DNA of 64,000 bases from an uncultured Christensenella sp. GTDB lineage: Bacteria > Bacillota > Clostridia > Christensenellales > UBA3700. Below the pieces are notes generated by a model. The model was not told the origin of the DNA, made no database searches, and saw nothing but the letters and a program-made list of their open reading frames with translations. The translations under genes and the position numbers were made by a program. Every line of letters starts with the position of its first letter. Within the stretch, counting starts at the first letter, position 1. The stretch is from positions 1 through 64,000 of the forward strand of contig CAJTNA010000005.1 of the NCBI GenBank assembly GCA_910577845.1, in the 5' to 3' direction. This document shows positions 28,082 through 36,979 of the stretch, in pieces.

Positions 28082-28498
28082 TCATTTATTTTCAATTTTT
28101 AATAATAATTCCGTTGGCGTAATTGCCTTAATTTTGCTAGAATTAAAATCTTTAATATTTCTTGTTACAATGTAATCTGCCTTTATGCGACTAGCTTGGT
28201 AACTTTGTATAGCATCCTCATAATCTGCAAATCCTAATTTGCTAGCTTGTTTTAAATCTTCTTTATTTAACTCTATTATTTCAAATATAATATTAAGTTT
28301 TTCTATTATATCAGTAATTGTATCTTTATCTAGTTCTTTTCTTAAAATATAAACTATATTTGGAATTGACATTGCTGATATATATCCACATATTTCTTTT
28401 GTTTCACTATAGTCAAAGATTCTTTTTGAATCTTTTACAAAATTCGCACGATTTGCAAGCACATCAATAATAATGTTAGTATCAATAAGCACTTTCAT
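28082..28498 (-). CDS. PIN-domain toxin
   Basis: The roughly 138-residue protein begins KVLIDTNIIIDVLANR, the first acidic motif of PIN ribonucleases, and has further acidic residues in GFADYEDAIQ and the C-terminal DYIVTRNIKDF motif. PIN toxins of VapC-like systems cut RNA in a Mg2+-dependent way. I choose the ATG at 28498 because AAAGGATG lies just upstream, giving a 17-base overlap with the antitoxin gene. The pair forms a type II toxin-antitoxin module; the RNA target is unknown. Confidence 0.88.
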   Translation of the reverse strand: MKVLIDTNIIIDVLANRANFVKDSKRIFDYSETKEICGYISAMSIPNIVYILRKELDKDTITDIIEKLNIIFEIIELNKEDLKQASKLGFADYEDAIQSYQASRIKADYIVTRNIKDFNSSKIKAITPTELLLKIENK

Positions 28499-28715
28499 AT
28501 TTTGACATCCTTTCATTTTTTATTTCCTTATCGTCATAATCATTTTGTAAAACTCCTACAAGTGAATCGGATAAAAATGAAACGCTTCTTTCATTAGAGA
28601 TTAAACGTGCTACTGGCTTTCCATTACGTGTTATTACTATATCATTACCATTTTGTACAAATTCCAAAAACTTGCCAAAATTGTTTTGTAATTCAGTTGA
28701 GTTTACTATAGTCAT
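28482..28715 (-). CDS. Phd/YefM-type antitoxin
   Basis: The 77-residue protein begins TIVNSTELQNNFGKFLEFVQNGNDIVITRNGKPVARLIS, a canonical Phd/YefM DNA-binding domain, and has a charged C-terminal tail (residues 50-77) expected to wrap the PIN toxin. It is first in the operon, overlaps the toxin start, and has a GGAGG site before its ATG. Autoregulation through upstream short palindromes (for example the TAGCTA-containing repeats near 28750-28810) is likely but inferred. Confidence 0.88.
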   Translation of the reverse strand: MTIVNSTELQNNFGKFLEFVQNGNDIVITRNGKPVARLISNERSVSFLSDSLVGVLQNDYDDKEIKNERMSKYESAY

Positions 28716-28869
28716 AATCGCACCTCCTTATATCTAATTATATTATATGCTATTTTAGCTATTTTGTCAATACATTTTAAATATTTTATCTAAAATTATT
28801 ATGTTCAATTTAGCTAATATTAACCTAACCAAAATTTTACAGCCAATTTGATTTGCTTTAAATCATATA

Positions 28870-28896
28870 AAAATAAGCCAAACAATAGTTTGGCTT
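28870..28896 (-). terminator. terminator of the SRP RNA gene
   Basis: The stem AAGCCAAAC/GTTTGGCTT has a 4-base loop, and T-rich sequence follows on the - strand. The same stem recurs after the first XRE gene (29331-29358). Confidence 0.85.
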
Positions 28897-28907
28897 TTAT
28901 TATCAAA

Positions 28908-29179
28908 ATACTACGCAACTATTTTCGATATAATGTACCGAAGCGATTCCTCAAATAGGTGGCTACTTCAAAGCTACCTTGTGGCACATATGTCGGTCTG
29001 CTTAATGCTGCTGCGGTCAAGCCCTGACATAGTTCACAGTGACACATTGCACAAGACCTTGTTATCAACACTCCTTGTTTAAGTCAGACCTTCCATACAC
29101 TATACCTAGAATAGTAATTCAGTCCTGCTGTAGCGGATTGCAGGTACAGGGCACCGCTAGCTCCCCACTTAGCGTAGTA
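28908..29179 (-). ncRNA. ffs: signal recognition particle RNA, large bacterial type
   Basis: Read on the - strand, the segment has the SRP RNA features of Bacillota: an Alu domain with GGTGCCCTGTACCTGCAA and TCCGCTACAGCAGGA near the 5' end, a long rod closed by complementary ends TACTACGC/GCGTAGTA, and the S-domain helix 8 region with TGTCAGG...GCAGCAGCATTAAG and ...ATATGTGCC. At about 272 nt it is the large type with an Alu domain. It binds Ffh and targets nascent membrane proteins. Unusually, the helix 8 apex reads GGGCTTGACCGC where GGTCCGGAAGGA is the common form. A perfect promoter and a terminator flank it. The exact ends are estimated. Confidence 0.92.
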
Positions 29180-29184
29180 TATGT

Positions 29185-29213
29185 ATTATAGCATACATTA
29201 TTTATAAAGTCAA
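29185..29213 (-). promoter_or_regulatory. promoter of the SRP RNA gene
   Basis: On the - strand TTGACT, exactly 17 bases and TATAAT occur, with the inferred start about seven bases downstream at the 5' end of the RNA. This is one of the strongest sigma-A promoters in the window. Confidence 0.85.
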
Positions 29214-29330
29214 TAGTTAAAGATAAAGCTTATTATAATTAACCAATAAATTTGCCGAAAATTATCAAGTTCGCATTATATTTAATGACTTATTTTTTAT
29301 TAAAATAGCAATTATTTAATTTTAATACTA

Positions 29331-29358
29331 AAAAAATAAGCCAAACAATAGTTTGGCT
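29331..29358 (-). terminator. terminator of the first XRE paralogue
   Basis: The stem AGCCAAAC/GTTTGGCT has an AATA loop with a run of T on the - strand, just past the stop codon. It duplicates the SRP RNA terminator stem. Confidence 0.8.
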
Positions 29359-29379
29359 GTTATTATCAATTTGTAAAAA

Positions 29380-29691
29380 TTAATTATGATAACTTAATAG
29401 TATTTGTTTAATTGCTTGTTTTTGAGTATCATTTAAATTTATCCATAAATTAACTATTTCTTTTATTTCGTCAGTTACTGGCAATAATTCAGTATCTATT
29501 GCAAAAAATTCAACTAAAGATATACCAAATCCTTTTTCACAAATTATTTGTAAGGAATCTAAAGTTGGTGTGTAATTTTTTGAGTACCACCTATAAATTG
29601 TATTTTTAGCAATACCACTACGATTAGCCAATTCATATATTGAAAGTCCCTTTGACTTTCTTATATCAGTAATTCTCTGCAAAATATCCAT
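29380..29691 (-). CDS. XRE-family regulator, paralogue A
   Basis: The 103-residue protein has an N-terminal helix-turn-helix (about residues 5-58: ITDIRKSKGLSIYELANRSGIAKNTIYRWYSKNYTPTLDSLQIICE) and a C-terminal helix EIKEIVNLWINLNDTQKQAIKQILLSY likely used for dimerisation. It is about 85% identical to the protein encoded immediately upstream, so the two genes are a recent tandem duplication. GAGGAAT precedes the ATG. Targets are unknown. Confidence 0.87.
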   Translation of the reverse strand: MDILQRITDIRKSKGLSIYELANRSGIAKNTIYRWYSKNYTPTLDSLQIICEKGFGISLVEFFAIDTELLPVTDEIKEIVNLWINLNDTQKQAIKQILLSYHN

Positions 29692-29778
29692 TATATTCCT
29701 CTTTAGTATAAAACAATTAATTCTTTATTTTAATTTAAAAGTTTACTAAAACAATTGTATTTCATTAACTTATATATT

Positions 29779-30090
29779 TCATTTTTGGTAGCTTAATAGT
29801 AATTGCTTAATTATTTGTTTTTGGGTATCATTTAAGTTTGTCCATAAATTAACAAGCTCTTTTATTTCATCATTTACTGGTATTAATTTAGTATCTATTG
29901 CAAAAAATTCAACTAAAGATATACCAAGTCCTTTTTCAACAATTATTTGTAAAGTATCCAAAGTAGGCTTATAACTTTTTGAATACCATCTATATATTGT
30001 ATTTTTAGCAATGCCACTTTTATTTGCTAATTCATATATTGATAGTCCTTTTGACTTTCTTATATCAGTAATTCTCTGCAAAATATCCAT
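29779..30090 (-). CDS. XRE-family regulator, paralogue B
   Basis: This is a second 103-residue copy, differing at about 15 positions from paralogue A and identical through most of the helix-turn-helix apart from K24, S39 and K41. The differences in and near the recognition region are few, so overlapping DNA targets are expected. It is transcribed divergently from the SLOG-family gene at 30256 and may control it. GAGGATAAT precedes the ATG. The first bases of its leader match those of paralogue A, showing that the duplication included the ribosome site. Confidence 0.87.
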   Translation of the reverse strand: MDILQRITDIRKSKGLSIYELANKSGIAKNTIYRWYSKSYKPTLDTLQIIVEKGLGISLVEFFAIDTKLIPVNDEIKELVNLWTNLNDTQKQIIKQLLLSYQK

Positions 30091-30255
30091 TATTATCCTC
30101 TTTTAGTATACTTCCTGTTACATTATAGCTTATAATAGTTGACAAATCACTATTAAAGTATGATACAATAGGTATATTAATATAACAAAATTAATTGCAT
30201 AATCAATGAATAATTTAAATATTAGAAACAAATTTTTATATTAAGAGGAGGTAAA

Positions 30256-30780
30256 ATGTCATTTAATTTCAATAATAAAAACATTGCTTTTTTGGTTGGG
30301 CATAAAACGAATAAATTGCCTTGGCGTGATGATGAATACAATATCTTATGTGTTGATTTAAAAGCAGAGTGTAAAAGCATTTTAGATAAAGTAATTGTTA
30401 TGGGAGATATAAATGTTTTTTTGACTGGAATGGAAGACGGGTTTAGTAGAATTGCAACTGAAATTTTAGTTGAAATGAAACAAATGTATAATCATATTAA
30501 AATTATACCTGTTTTTAATGATGAACCAGATGTATCAAATTTATCTTTGGAACAGCAAATAAAATTTTGGCGAATTTTAGCTAATTGTGAGGAACGAATT
30601 ATTTTAAATGATGATTTTTCTACTTGCAATATTGATAAAAATATTTATATGGCTGAAAAGTCTAAGGTCTGTATTGCTTGTTGGAATGGTAAGCCAAGCA
30701 ATACAGCTAATGCAATTAAATATGCAATTGAAAATAATTGTTTTGTAAAAATAATTGATTTAAATTATTATCATCCATAA
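30256..30780 (+). CDS. SLOG-family (DUF1273/YpsA-like) protein
   Basis: The 174-residue protein shows the DUF1273 pattern: an N-terminal strand and glycine-containing loop (NIAFLVGHKTNKLPWRDDEYN), FLTGMEDGFSRIATEILVEMK, an RI.LN.D segment (CEERIILNDDF), and a C-terminal CIACWNGKPSNTANAIKYAIENN. SLOG folds bind nucleotides or nucleotide-derived ligands; YpsA-like members lack an established reaction. It has an AGAGGAGG ribosome site. It is divergent from two XRE genes, giving a small regulator/ligand-sensor locus. The catalytic role, if any, is unknown. Confidence 0.78.
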   Translation: MSFNFNNKNIAFLVGHKTNKLPWRDDEYNILCVDLKAECKSILDKVIVMGDINVFLTGMEDGFSRIATEILVEMKQMYNHIKIIPVFNDEPDVSNLSLEQQIKFWRILANCEERIILNDDFSTCNIDKNIYMAEKSKVCIACWNGKPSNTANAIKYAIENNCFVKIIDLNYYHP

Positions 30781-30896
30781 TAAGATAATTGTTAATTAAC
30801 AAAAATATAAATATTGTGTTTACAAACATTTTCAATTATGAATAATTGCTTTAAATGTAATCATATAATTAACTAGTTATATTTTTAAGGTAGATT

Positions 30897-31577
30897 ATGA
30901 TTATAAAGAAAGAGCATATTATTTTAGCAAGTGTTTTTATTATGGCAATAGTAACAACTATACTCTGTGCAATTTATATACCAGTCAGCAATAGTTTGGT
31001 GAGAGGTGTAATTGTAATTGATGCGGGACACGGCGGTATGGACGGCGGTGTATCTTATGGCAATATGATTGAAGCAAATATTAACCTTGAAAATTCTAGA
31101 GAACTAAAAAGCATACTTGAAGATAGAGGTTATAAAGTTGTTATGACACGTGATAGCACAAATTCCCTTGCTGGAAAAAAGTCAGAGGATATGAAAAAAC
31201 GTAAGGATATAATTTTAAAATGCAAACCAGATTTAGTGGTTAGCTTACACGTTAATAAATATTCAGATAGCAGACGGCGAGGTGTGCAAGTCTTTTATGA
31301 CGACACAAAGAAAAATCAAGATGTTGGGGAAAGATTTCAGCACTTGATAAATAGTAATGTGAACAAAAAATATGCTGGACGAGATGATTTAACAAGTTTA
31401 AGCGGTGACTTTTATATTTGCAAATGCACCCCATATCCAGCGGTAATAATTGAATGTGGTTTTATCTCAAACGAGGGAGATAGAAAGTTGTTAAATGATA
31501 GCAGTTACAGAACACATTTACTAACCACCATTGCGGACGGCATAGATAGTATGACATTAAGTAAAGTATCAGCATAA
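30897..31577 (+). CDS. cwlD: N-acetylmuramoyl-L-alanine amidase CwlD
   Basis: The 226-residue protein has an N-terminal membrane/signal segment (about 7-28) and an Amidase_3 domain with zinc ligands in VIDAGHGGMDGG (His), EANINLE (Glu) and VVSLHVN (His), plus the catalytic glutamate in VIIECGFISN. CwlD removes peptide stems from muramic acid as a step in muramic-delta-lactam formation in spore cortex, the substrate mark recognised by SleB. The size and anchored form fit CwlD rather than vegetative amidases with extra binding domains. A terminator follows. Confidence 0.87.
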   Translation: MIIKKEHIILASVFIMAIVTTILCAIYIPVSNSLVRGVIVIDAGHGGMDGGVSYGNMIEANINLENSRELKSILEDRGYKVVMTRDSTNSLAGKKSEDMKKRKDIILKCKPDLVVSLHVNKYSDSRRRGVQVFYDDTKKNQDVGERFQHLINSNVNKKYAGRDDLTSLSGDFYICKCTPYPAVIIECGFISNEGDRKLLNDSSYRTHLLTTIADGIDSMTLSKVSA

Positions 31578-31614
31578 AACAAATTAATACCGATTTTTGA
31601 TGGGTTATAAAAAC

Positions 31615-31639
31615 AAAATGCACCTTTTGGTGCATTTTT
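31615..31639 (+). terminator. terminator of cwlD
   Basis: The stem AAAATGCACC/GGTGCATTTT has a TTTT loop followed by T's, about 40 bases past the stop codon and convergent with dnaJ. Confidence 0.85.
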
Positions 31640-31693
31640 GCATTATGTCAAATTTAGTTTTTAACAGCTTTAATCATTTTAATATCAATGATT

Positions 31694-32836
31694 TTACTTT
31701 TCATCAAGCCATTTTGTATGGAATGATTTACGTTTTTCATATTGTTTATCAATTAGGGAATCCTCAAAAGCTTTTAGTAAATCTTGTTGTTTTTTACTTA
31801 GCTTTTGTGGTGTTTCAACCTCTACCGTAACATACAAATCACCATTAACTTGTTTCTTTAAGTATTTAACGCCATAGCCTTTTACTCTAAACTTAGTATT
31901 GGTTTGAGTACCAGCTGGGATAGTAATTGTAACTGAACTATCTACTGTAGGTATTTCAAGCTTAGTTCCATTTATTGCCTCCGACAAACTAATTGGTACT
32001 TTGTAATACAAGTCGTAACCCTCTCTAACAAACAACGGGTGTGGTTTAACATTGATTACAATAATCAATCTACCATTTTGACCTCCGTTTATACCAACTT
32101 CACCCTCATTGTAATAGCTAATAGTTTGACCATTATCAATACCCGCTGGGATAGTAACTGGAATAACTCTTTCCTTTTTGATAGTGCCAGCACCACGGCA
32201 AGTCTTACATTTTTCAGTAATAATCTTACCTGTTCCGCCACAGCGTGAACATTTAGTTCTAACCGTTTGCCTACCAAAGATAGTGTTTTGAGTAATAGTG
32301 ACATTACCAGTACCATTACAATCTGGACAAGTAGTTATCTTTGATGGGTCACTTGCACCACTGCCTTTGCAGTCCGGGCATTTTTCAGTGCGATAAACTT
32401 TAACAGACTTTTCTGCTCCGTGGATAGCTTCCTCAAAAGTAATATCGAGACGCATTGTAATGTCTTCACCATCAATAGGCATATTGGCTCTATTAGTTCT
32501 GCTACCACCGCCAAAGAATTGGCTAAATATATCCTCAAAACCGCCAAATCCACTAAATCCGCCACCACTACCGCCACCAAAGCCTCCGCTAAATTGCGGT
32601 CCATCCTCTGTGCCGTATTGGTCATAGTTGGCTTTCTTTTGAGGGTCGGATAAAACATCGTAAGCGTGGTTAATTTCCTTAAATTTTTCCTCTGCTTGTT
32701 TACGTTCCGCCTCTGGCTTAGTAGCGAACCTATCAGGGTGGTACTGCATTACAGCCTTTCGGTAAGCCGACTTAATCTCTTGCTCAGTTGCAGTTTTCTG
32801 CACGCCAAGCAAATCATAATAATTTTTATCTGCCAT
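31694..32836 (-). CDS. dnaJ: chaperone DnaJ
   Basis: The 380-residue Hsp40 has a J domain with the HPD motif (MQYHPDRF), a Gly/Phe-rich linker (about 75-110), a zinc-finger region with four CxxCxGxG units (CPDCKGSG, CPDCNGTG, CSRCGGTG, CKTCRGAG) and the C-terminal substrate-binding domain. It stimulates DnaK ATPase and delivers clients. It is last in hrcA-grpE-dnaK-dnaJ, separated from dnaK by 163 bases containing a hairpin that may reduce read-through. AGGATATT precedes the ATG. Confidence 0.97.
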   Translation of the reverse strand: MADKNYYDLLGVQKTATEQEIKSAYRKAVMQYHPDRFATKPEAERKQAEEKFKEINHAYDVLSDPQKKANYDQYGTEDGPQFSGGFGGGSGGGFSGFGGFEDIFSQFFGGGSRTNRANMPIDGEDITMRLDITFEEAIHGAEKSVKVYRTEKCPDCKGSGASDPSKITTCPDCNGTGNVTITQNTIFGRQTVRTKCSRCGGTGKIITEKCKTCRGAGTIKKERVIPVTIPAGIDNGQTISYYNEGEVGINGGQNGRLIIVINVKPHPLFVREGYDLYYKVPISLSEAINGTKLEIPTVDSSVTITIPAGTQTNTKFRVKGYGVKYLKKQVNGDLYVTVEVETPQKLSKKQQDLLKAFEDSLIDKQYEKRKSFHTKWLDEK

Positions 32837-32945
32837 AATAATATCCTTTTAAATTTTATATAGTAAGCATTGCAAAATAGCAAATTTTCAAATAAATCAT
32901 TCAAAAATCGGTACTAAATACAACATACTCATAAAATGCGACTAA

Positions 32946-32970
32946 TTTCACCGATACTAAATCGGTGAAA
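32946..32970 (-). terminator. hairpin between dnaK and dnaJ
   Basis: TTTCACCGAT/ATCGGTGAAA lies 30 bases after the dnaK stop on the - strand and lacks a long T tract. It could attenuate transcription into dnaJ or protect the upstream mRNA end. Confidence 0.55.
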
Positions 32971-32999
32971 AAGTCTAAAAGTTAATTTGCCTTACTAGA

Positions 33000-34811
33000 T
33001 TAAATTTCTGGGTTAGCGTCTACAACAACATCGTCATTTGGCTTGTCACCATTTTGAGCCTCTGCTTGTGCAGTTTCTTGATAAATTCTTGTAAAGATTG
33101 GTCCAGTAACCTCGCTCATTCTCTCAATAACTTTGCGAATATTGTCAGCTTCAGTTTCCTTTGCTAAATCTTCTTTTGCTTTATCTATAGCCTCTTGAAT
33201 TTTTGTCTTTTCATCCTCAGTAAGTTTTTCACCATTCTCTTTCATAAACTTTTCAGATGCAAAGATTAGTTGTTCTGCCTCATTCTTTGCCTCAACAGCT
33301 TCCTTACGCTTTTTATCCTCTTCTGCATATTTTTCAGCATCTTTAACAGCTTTATCAATATCTGCATCACTCAAGTTAGATGATGCGGTAATTGTTACGC
33401 TTTGAGTTTTGTTAGTGCCTTTATCAAGTGCTTTTACATTAACGATACCATTTGCATCAATATCAAAAGTAATTTCAATTTGAGGTACACCACGTGGAGC
33501 TGGTGGAATGCCGTCCAAAACAAATCTGCCTAGAGTTTTGTTATCACTTGCCATACTTCTCTCACCTTGTAAAACGTGAACATCTACTGCTGGTTGATTG
33601 TCAGCATAAGTTGAGAATACTTGTGATTTACTTGTTGGGATGGATGTATTTCTTGGAATAAGCACTGTAAATACACCACCAGCAGTTTCAATACCAAGTG
33701 ACAATGGAGTAACATCAACAAGTACCATATCTTTAACATCACCAGTTAGCACTCCGCCTTGGATAGCTGCACCTATTGCTACGCACTCATCTGGGTTGAT
33801 ACCCTTATATGGTTCTTTGCCAGTTGCTTTTTTAACAGCATCAACAACCGCTGGAATACGAGTTGAACCACCAACTAAAATAACTTTAGCAATGTCATTG
33901 CTTGAAAGTCCTGCATCTGACAATGCTTGGCGTAAAGGTTTCATAGTCCTTTCAACCAAGTCAGCTGTCATTTGGTCAAATTTAGCTCTTGTCAAATCAA
34001 TATCGATAGATTTTGGTCCATCACTTGTTACTGTGATAAATGGTAAGTTGATATTTGTTTTTGATAGACTTGAAAGCTCAATTTTTGCTTTTTCTGCTGC
34101 CTCAATAATTCTTTGCATAGCCATTTTGTCTTTTGACAAGTCAATCTTTTCAGCTTTTTTGAACTCATCCAAAATATACTCAGCAACTCTCTTATCAAAG
34201 TCATCACCACCTAATTTGTTATCACCGCAAGTAGCTAATACTTGGAACATACCATTGTCAAGCTCTAGAATAGATACATCAAATGTACCGCCACCCAAGT
34301 CATAAATCAAAACTTTTTGAGCGTTTGTTGTATCTTTATCAACACCATAAGCTAAAGCCGCTGCTGTTGGCTCGTTGATAATACGCAATACATCTAAGCC
34401 AGCAATTTTACCAGCGTCCTTTGTTGCTTGTCTTTGGGCATCAGTAAAGTAAGCTGGAACAGTAATAACAGCTTGAGTTACCTTTTCACCCAAGAAAGCC
34501 TCTGCATCTTGTTTTAACTTTGTAAGCACCATACTAGAAATTTCTTGTGGTGTATAGTTTTTGCCGTCAATAGCTACCTTGTAATCACTACCCATATGCC
34601 TTTTAATTGAGGCAATTGTTCTGTCAGTGTTTGCTACAGCTTGACGCTTAGCAGTTGCACCAACTAATCTTTCTCCGTCTTTTGCAAAAGCAACTACTGA
34701 CGGAGTTGTTCTATTGCCCTCTGCATTTGCGATTACTTGAGGCTCACCACCTTCCATAACAGCAACGCAAGAGTTAGTTGTACCTAAATCAATACCAATA
34801 ATCTTTGCCAT
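33000..34811 (-). CDS. dnaK: chaperone DnaK (Hsp70)
   Basis: The 603-residue protein has the N-terminal ATPase domain ([43 protein letters not shown]), the linker VLLDVTPL-equivalent [17 protein letters not shown], the beta-sandwich substrate domain and the helical lid. As in other Gram-positive DnaK, the roughly 24-residue loop present in E. coli is missing from the ATPase domain. The C-terminus ends [10 protein letters not shown], an Asp-rich tail. It is third in the CIRCE-controlled operon, with an AAGGAGAT site before the ATG. Confidence 0.98.
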   Translation of the reverse strand: MAKIIGIDLGTTNSCVAVMEGGEPQVIANAEGNRTTPSVVAFAKDGERLVGATAKRQAVANTDRTIASIKRHMGSDYKVAIDGKNYTPQEISSMVLTKLKQDAEAFLGEKVTQAVITVPAYFTDAQRQATKDAGKIAGLDVLRIINEPTAAALAYGVDKDTTNAQKVLIYDLGGGTFDVSILELDNGMFQVLATCGDNKLGGDDFDKRVAEYILDEFKKAEKIDLSKDKMAMQRIIEAAEKAKIELSSLSKTNINLPFITVTSDGPKSIDIDLTRAKFDQMTADLVERTMKPLRQALSDAGLSSNDIAKVILVGGSTRIPAVVDAVKKATGKEPYKGINPDECVAIGAAIQGGVLTGDVKDMVLVDVTPLSLGIETAGGVFTVLIPRNTSIPTSKSQVFSTYADNQPAVDVHVLQGERSMASDNKTLGRFVLDGIPPAPRGVPQIEITFDIDANGIVNVKALDKGTNKTQSVTITASSNLSDADIDKAVKDAEKYAEEDKKRKEAVEAKNEAEQLIFASEKFMKENGEKLTEDEKTKIQEAIDKAKEDLAKETEADNIRKVIERMSEVTGPIFTRIYQETAQAEAQNGDKPNDDVVVDANPEI

Positions 34812-34868
34812 TTTTATATATCTCCTTATAAGTAAAAATTTCTTTAAAATTATGTCTATTCAAAGTGA

Positions 34869-35402
34869 TTATTTTGCTACTACTACGCTTGCGTGACGCA
34901 AAATTTTATCACCAATCCTATAACCTTTTTCATAAACTTGAACACATTTACCACTATTTTCCTCATCATCCACTTGCATTAATGCATTGTGCATATTAGG
35001 GTCGAACACTTTACCAAGACTTTCAATTTCCTTTATATTTAGCCTTTCAAAGATAGTTTCAATTTGTTTTCTAACCTTTTCAAGTCCATCTTTTATTCCA
35101 TCAGGCATTTCCAAACTTAATGCTCTTTCTAGATTGTCAACAACTGGTAAGAAAGTTGTAACTGTGTCATATTTTCCGTCATTGTACATATCTTTTGCAA
35201 TATTTTCATTACGTTTTTTCATATTTTCCATATCTGCTTTCATACGTAATGCATAATTTTGCAACTTTTCATTTTCTTCAACAAGCTTTTGCATCTCAAC
35301 TTGAGCTTTGCTTTTACGCTTTGGCTTTTCTTCTGCAGGTTGTTCGCTCTCACCTTCTGCGAATTTAGTCTTATTTTTCAATACGTCCTTTTCTTCCATC
35401 AT
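34869..35402 (-). CDS. grpE: nucleotide exchange factor GrpE
   Basis: The protein has a charged, disordered N-terminus (KEDVLKNKTKFAEGESEQPAEEKPKRK), a long coiled coil (about 35-95) and the C-terminal beta domain with HNALMQVDDEENSGKCVQVYEKGYRIGDKILRHASVVVAK. It accelerates ADP release from DnaK and acts as a dimer. Two ATGs in tandem follow GGAG; the second (35399) has the better spacing of six bases, so the true product may be one residue shorter. The start lies directly at the hrcA stop. Confidence 0.97.
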   Translation of the reverse strand: MMEEKDVLKNKTKFAEGESEQPAEEKPKRKSKAQVEMQKLVEENEKLQNYALRMKADMENMKKRNENIAKDMYNDGKYDTVTTFLPVVDNLERALSLEMPDGIKDGLEKVRKQIETIFERLNIKEIESLGKVFDPNMHNALMQVDDEENSGKCVQVYEKGYRIGDKILRHASVVVAK

Positions 35403-36410
35403 TTACTCCTTTTTTATCTTTTCAATAGCTTTAGTGACGCCACCAAGCACACCTAAAACCTTTTTATAATCCATTCTCTCTGGTCCAATTACAACTGCGT
35501 GTCCGATTTCCTTACCCGCTATCACACACTTTGCTGTAACGACCGCCATATTTTCCTCTGCATTTTCATCTTTACCAATTTTTATGCTAATTTCCACATC
35601 GTCTTCATTAATGAGGTTATGCAATTTTTCACCCGTATTTATCACTGATAAAAAATTTTTAACATTGCCAACATCTTCAAACTCTTTATATTTAAAGATT
35701 TTGTCCGTGCCTTCCATAAACATTTTACTTTCTTCTCTTTGTTTATAGTTTCTCAACATTTCTAGCACTTCATTGAACAAGACTTTATATTCGCTAATTG
35801 TGGATTCTACAATTATATTACCATTATCAGTTATCTCTTTTACAGTCCTACCCGCAAACATTGATACTAGCATATCATTCGCTTGGGCAAAAAACTTGCT
35901 TTTCATATTTTGAGGAATATCAATTATTTTGTCTTTTAGCAAGCCACTATCTGTAATAATCACCAACAAAGCACTATCATCACCAATGTCTACAAGCTTG
36001 ATATCCTTTAAAGTTATATTATCTACACCACCCATTACCACGATTGAGGTATAATTTGTAATATCACTTATAACTTTTGCAGTGCTTTTAACGACTTGCT
36101 CAACATCGCTGAAGTTCCCCTCAAAATACTCTGAAAAGCTGTCCATTTGTCTATCAATTTCCGTTTGGTCAATTAAGTTATCCACATAATAGCGGTATGC
36201 TCTTGATGATGGCACTCTGCCAGCAGACTTGTGAGGTTGTACCAAATAACCCATTTCCTCTAGTGCTACCATTTCGCTACGTATAGTTGCAGAGCTTACA
36301 TCTGGCAAACAATCTTGCTTAATTTGACTGCTACTAATAGGCTCACAAGTGGCAATATAATTATCTATCAATGATTTTAATATTTTTTGTTTTCTTTCAC
36401 TGATTTTCAT
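35403..36410 (-). CDS. hrcA: heat-inducible transcription repressor HrcA
   Basis: The 335-residue repressor has an N-terminal winged helix (KISERKQKILKSLIDNYIATCEPISSSQIK; SSATIRSEMVALEEMGYLVQPHKSAGRVPSSRAYRYYVD) and a GAF-like dimerisation domain ending AVVIGPERMDYKKVLGVLGGVTKAIEKI. HrcA binds CIRCE and is kept active by GroEL. It is first gene of the operon; one CIRCE-like element and a consensus promoter lie upstream. The ribosome site is AGAGGGAT. Confidence 0.97.
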   Translation of the reverse strand: MKISERKQKILKSLIDNYIATCEPISSSQIKQDCLPDVSSATIRSEMVALEEMGYLVQPHKSAGRVPSSRAYRYYVDNLIDQTEIDRQMDSFSEYFEGNFSDVEQVVKSTAKVISDITNYTSIVVMGGVDNITLKDIKLVDIGDDSALLVIITDSGLLKDKIIDIPQNMKSKFFAQANDMLVSMFAGRTVKEITDNGNIIVESTISEYKVLFNEVLEMLRNYKQREESKMFMEGTDKIFKYKEFEDVGNVKNFLSVINTGEKLHNLINEDDVEISIKIGKDENAEENMAVVTAKCVIAGKEIGHAVVIGPERMDYKKVLGVLGGVTKAIEKIKKE

Positions 36411-36443
36411 ATATCCCTCTTTTTCAACTGATATTTAAGATTG

Positions 36444-36470
36444 CTAGCACTCTCTTACCTTGATTGCTAA
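36444..36470. promoter_or_regulatory. CIRCE operator
   Basis: CTAGCACTC, nine bases, then GATTGCTAA matches the CIRCE consensus TTAGCACTC-N9-GAGTGCTAA at all but two arm positions. It lies between the hrcA promoter and start codon, the expected HrcA-binding position. The two deviations may weaken repression. Confidence 0.88.
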
Positions 36471-36474
36471 TTCT

Positions 36475-36502
36475 ATTATACTCTATTATAGCAGTTTGTC
36501 AA
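36475..36502 (-). promoter_or_regulatory. promoter of the hrcA operon
   Basis: On the - strand TTGACA, 16 bases and TATAAT occur immediately upstream of CIRCE, so HrcA bound at CIRCE would cover the start of transcription. Confidence 0.85.
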
Positions 36503-36603
36503 GACTTTATGCAACTTTTTTAAAAAAATTGACAAAATTTTACATTTAATGGCTATTTATAAGGAGTTTATGTTAAAATACACTAAGACATAAATTGTCT
36601 AAA

Positions 36604-36639
36604 ATAAAAATAAGGAAGGCAATAGCATTCCTTATTTTT
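36604..36639. terminator. terminator in the hrcA/GH2 intergenic region
   Basis: The stem AAATAAGGAA/TTCCTTATTT is T-rich on both sides and lies about 340 bases past the GH2 stop on the - strand. The 36640-36979 stretch is AT-rich with no supported gene. Confidence 0.6.
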
Positions 36640-36979
36640 GTGCAACTTCATATTTTAACTATGTATATTTTATGAGTTTGCTCAGTAAATATTACATTTT
36701 TTACTATAGTATTAAAAGTTTGCATACTTTGCTATATTTTTATAAATAAAATATTAATAGTTATATAAGCAACTTCCTATTTTGCTCAACCTCCTCACGT
36801 TTAAAATATGTTAGGAATTGTTATTCAAAATTTACTTATAAATAAATTTTAAGTAAAACAAATTAATATATTTACAACATAAAATCTTCATTATAACAAT
36901 TTTTTGCCTTTAACAATTTTAATAAACTTATGTTTACTTGCTTTTTCATATGCAAATTAGCATTTGATTAAACATAACA

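Noticed and set aside
33640..34305. 221-codon ORF opposite dnaK
   Set aside because: It is a shadow of the dnaK coding strand; codon bias on the opposite strand of a highly conserved gene explains its length.
36556..36590. AAGGAG followed by a seven-codon ORF upstream of hrcA
   Set aside because: The ribosome site is good but the peptide (MLKYTKT) is too short to support, and no attenuator-like pairing is seen with the next gene, which lies on the other strand.
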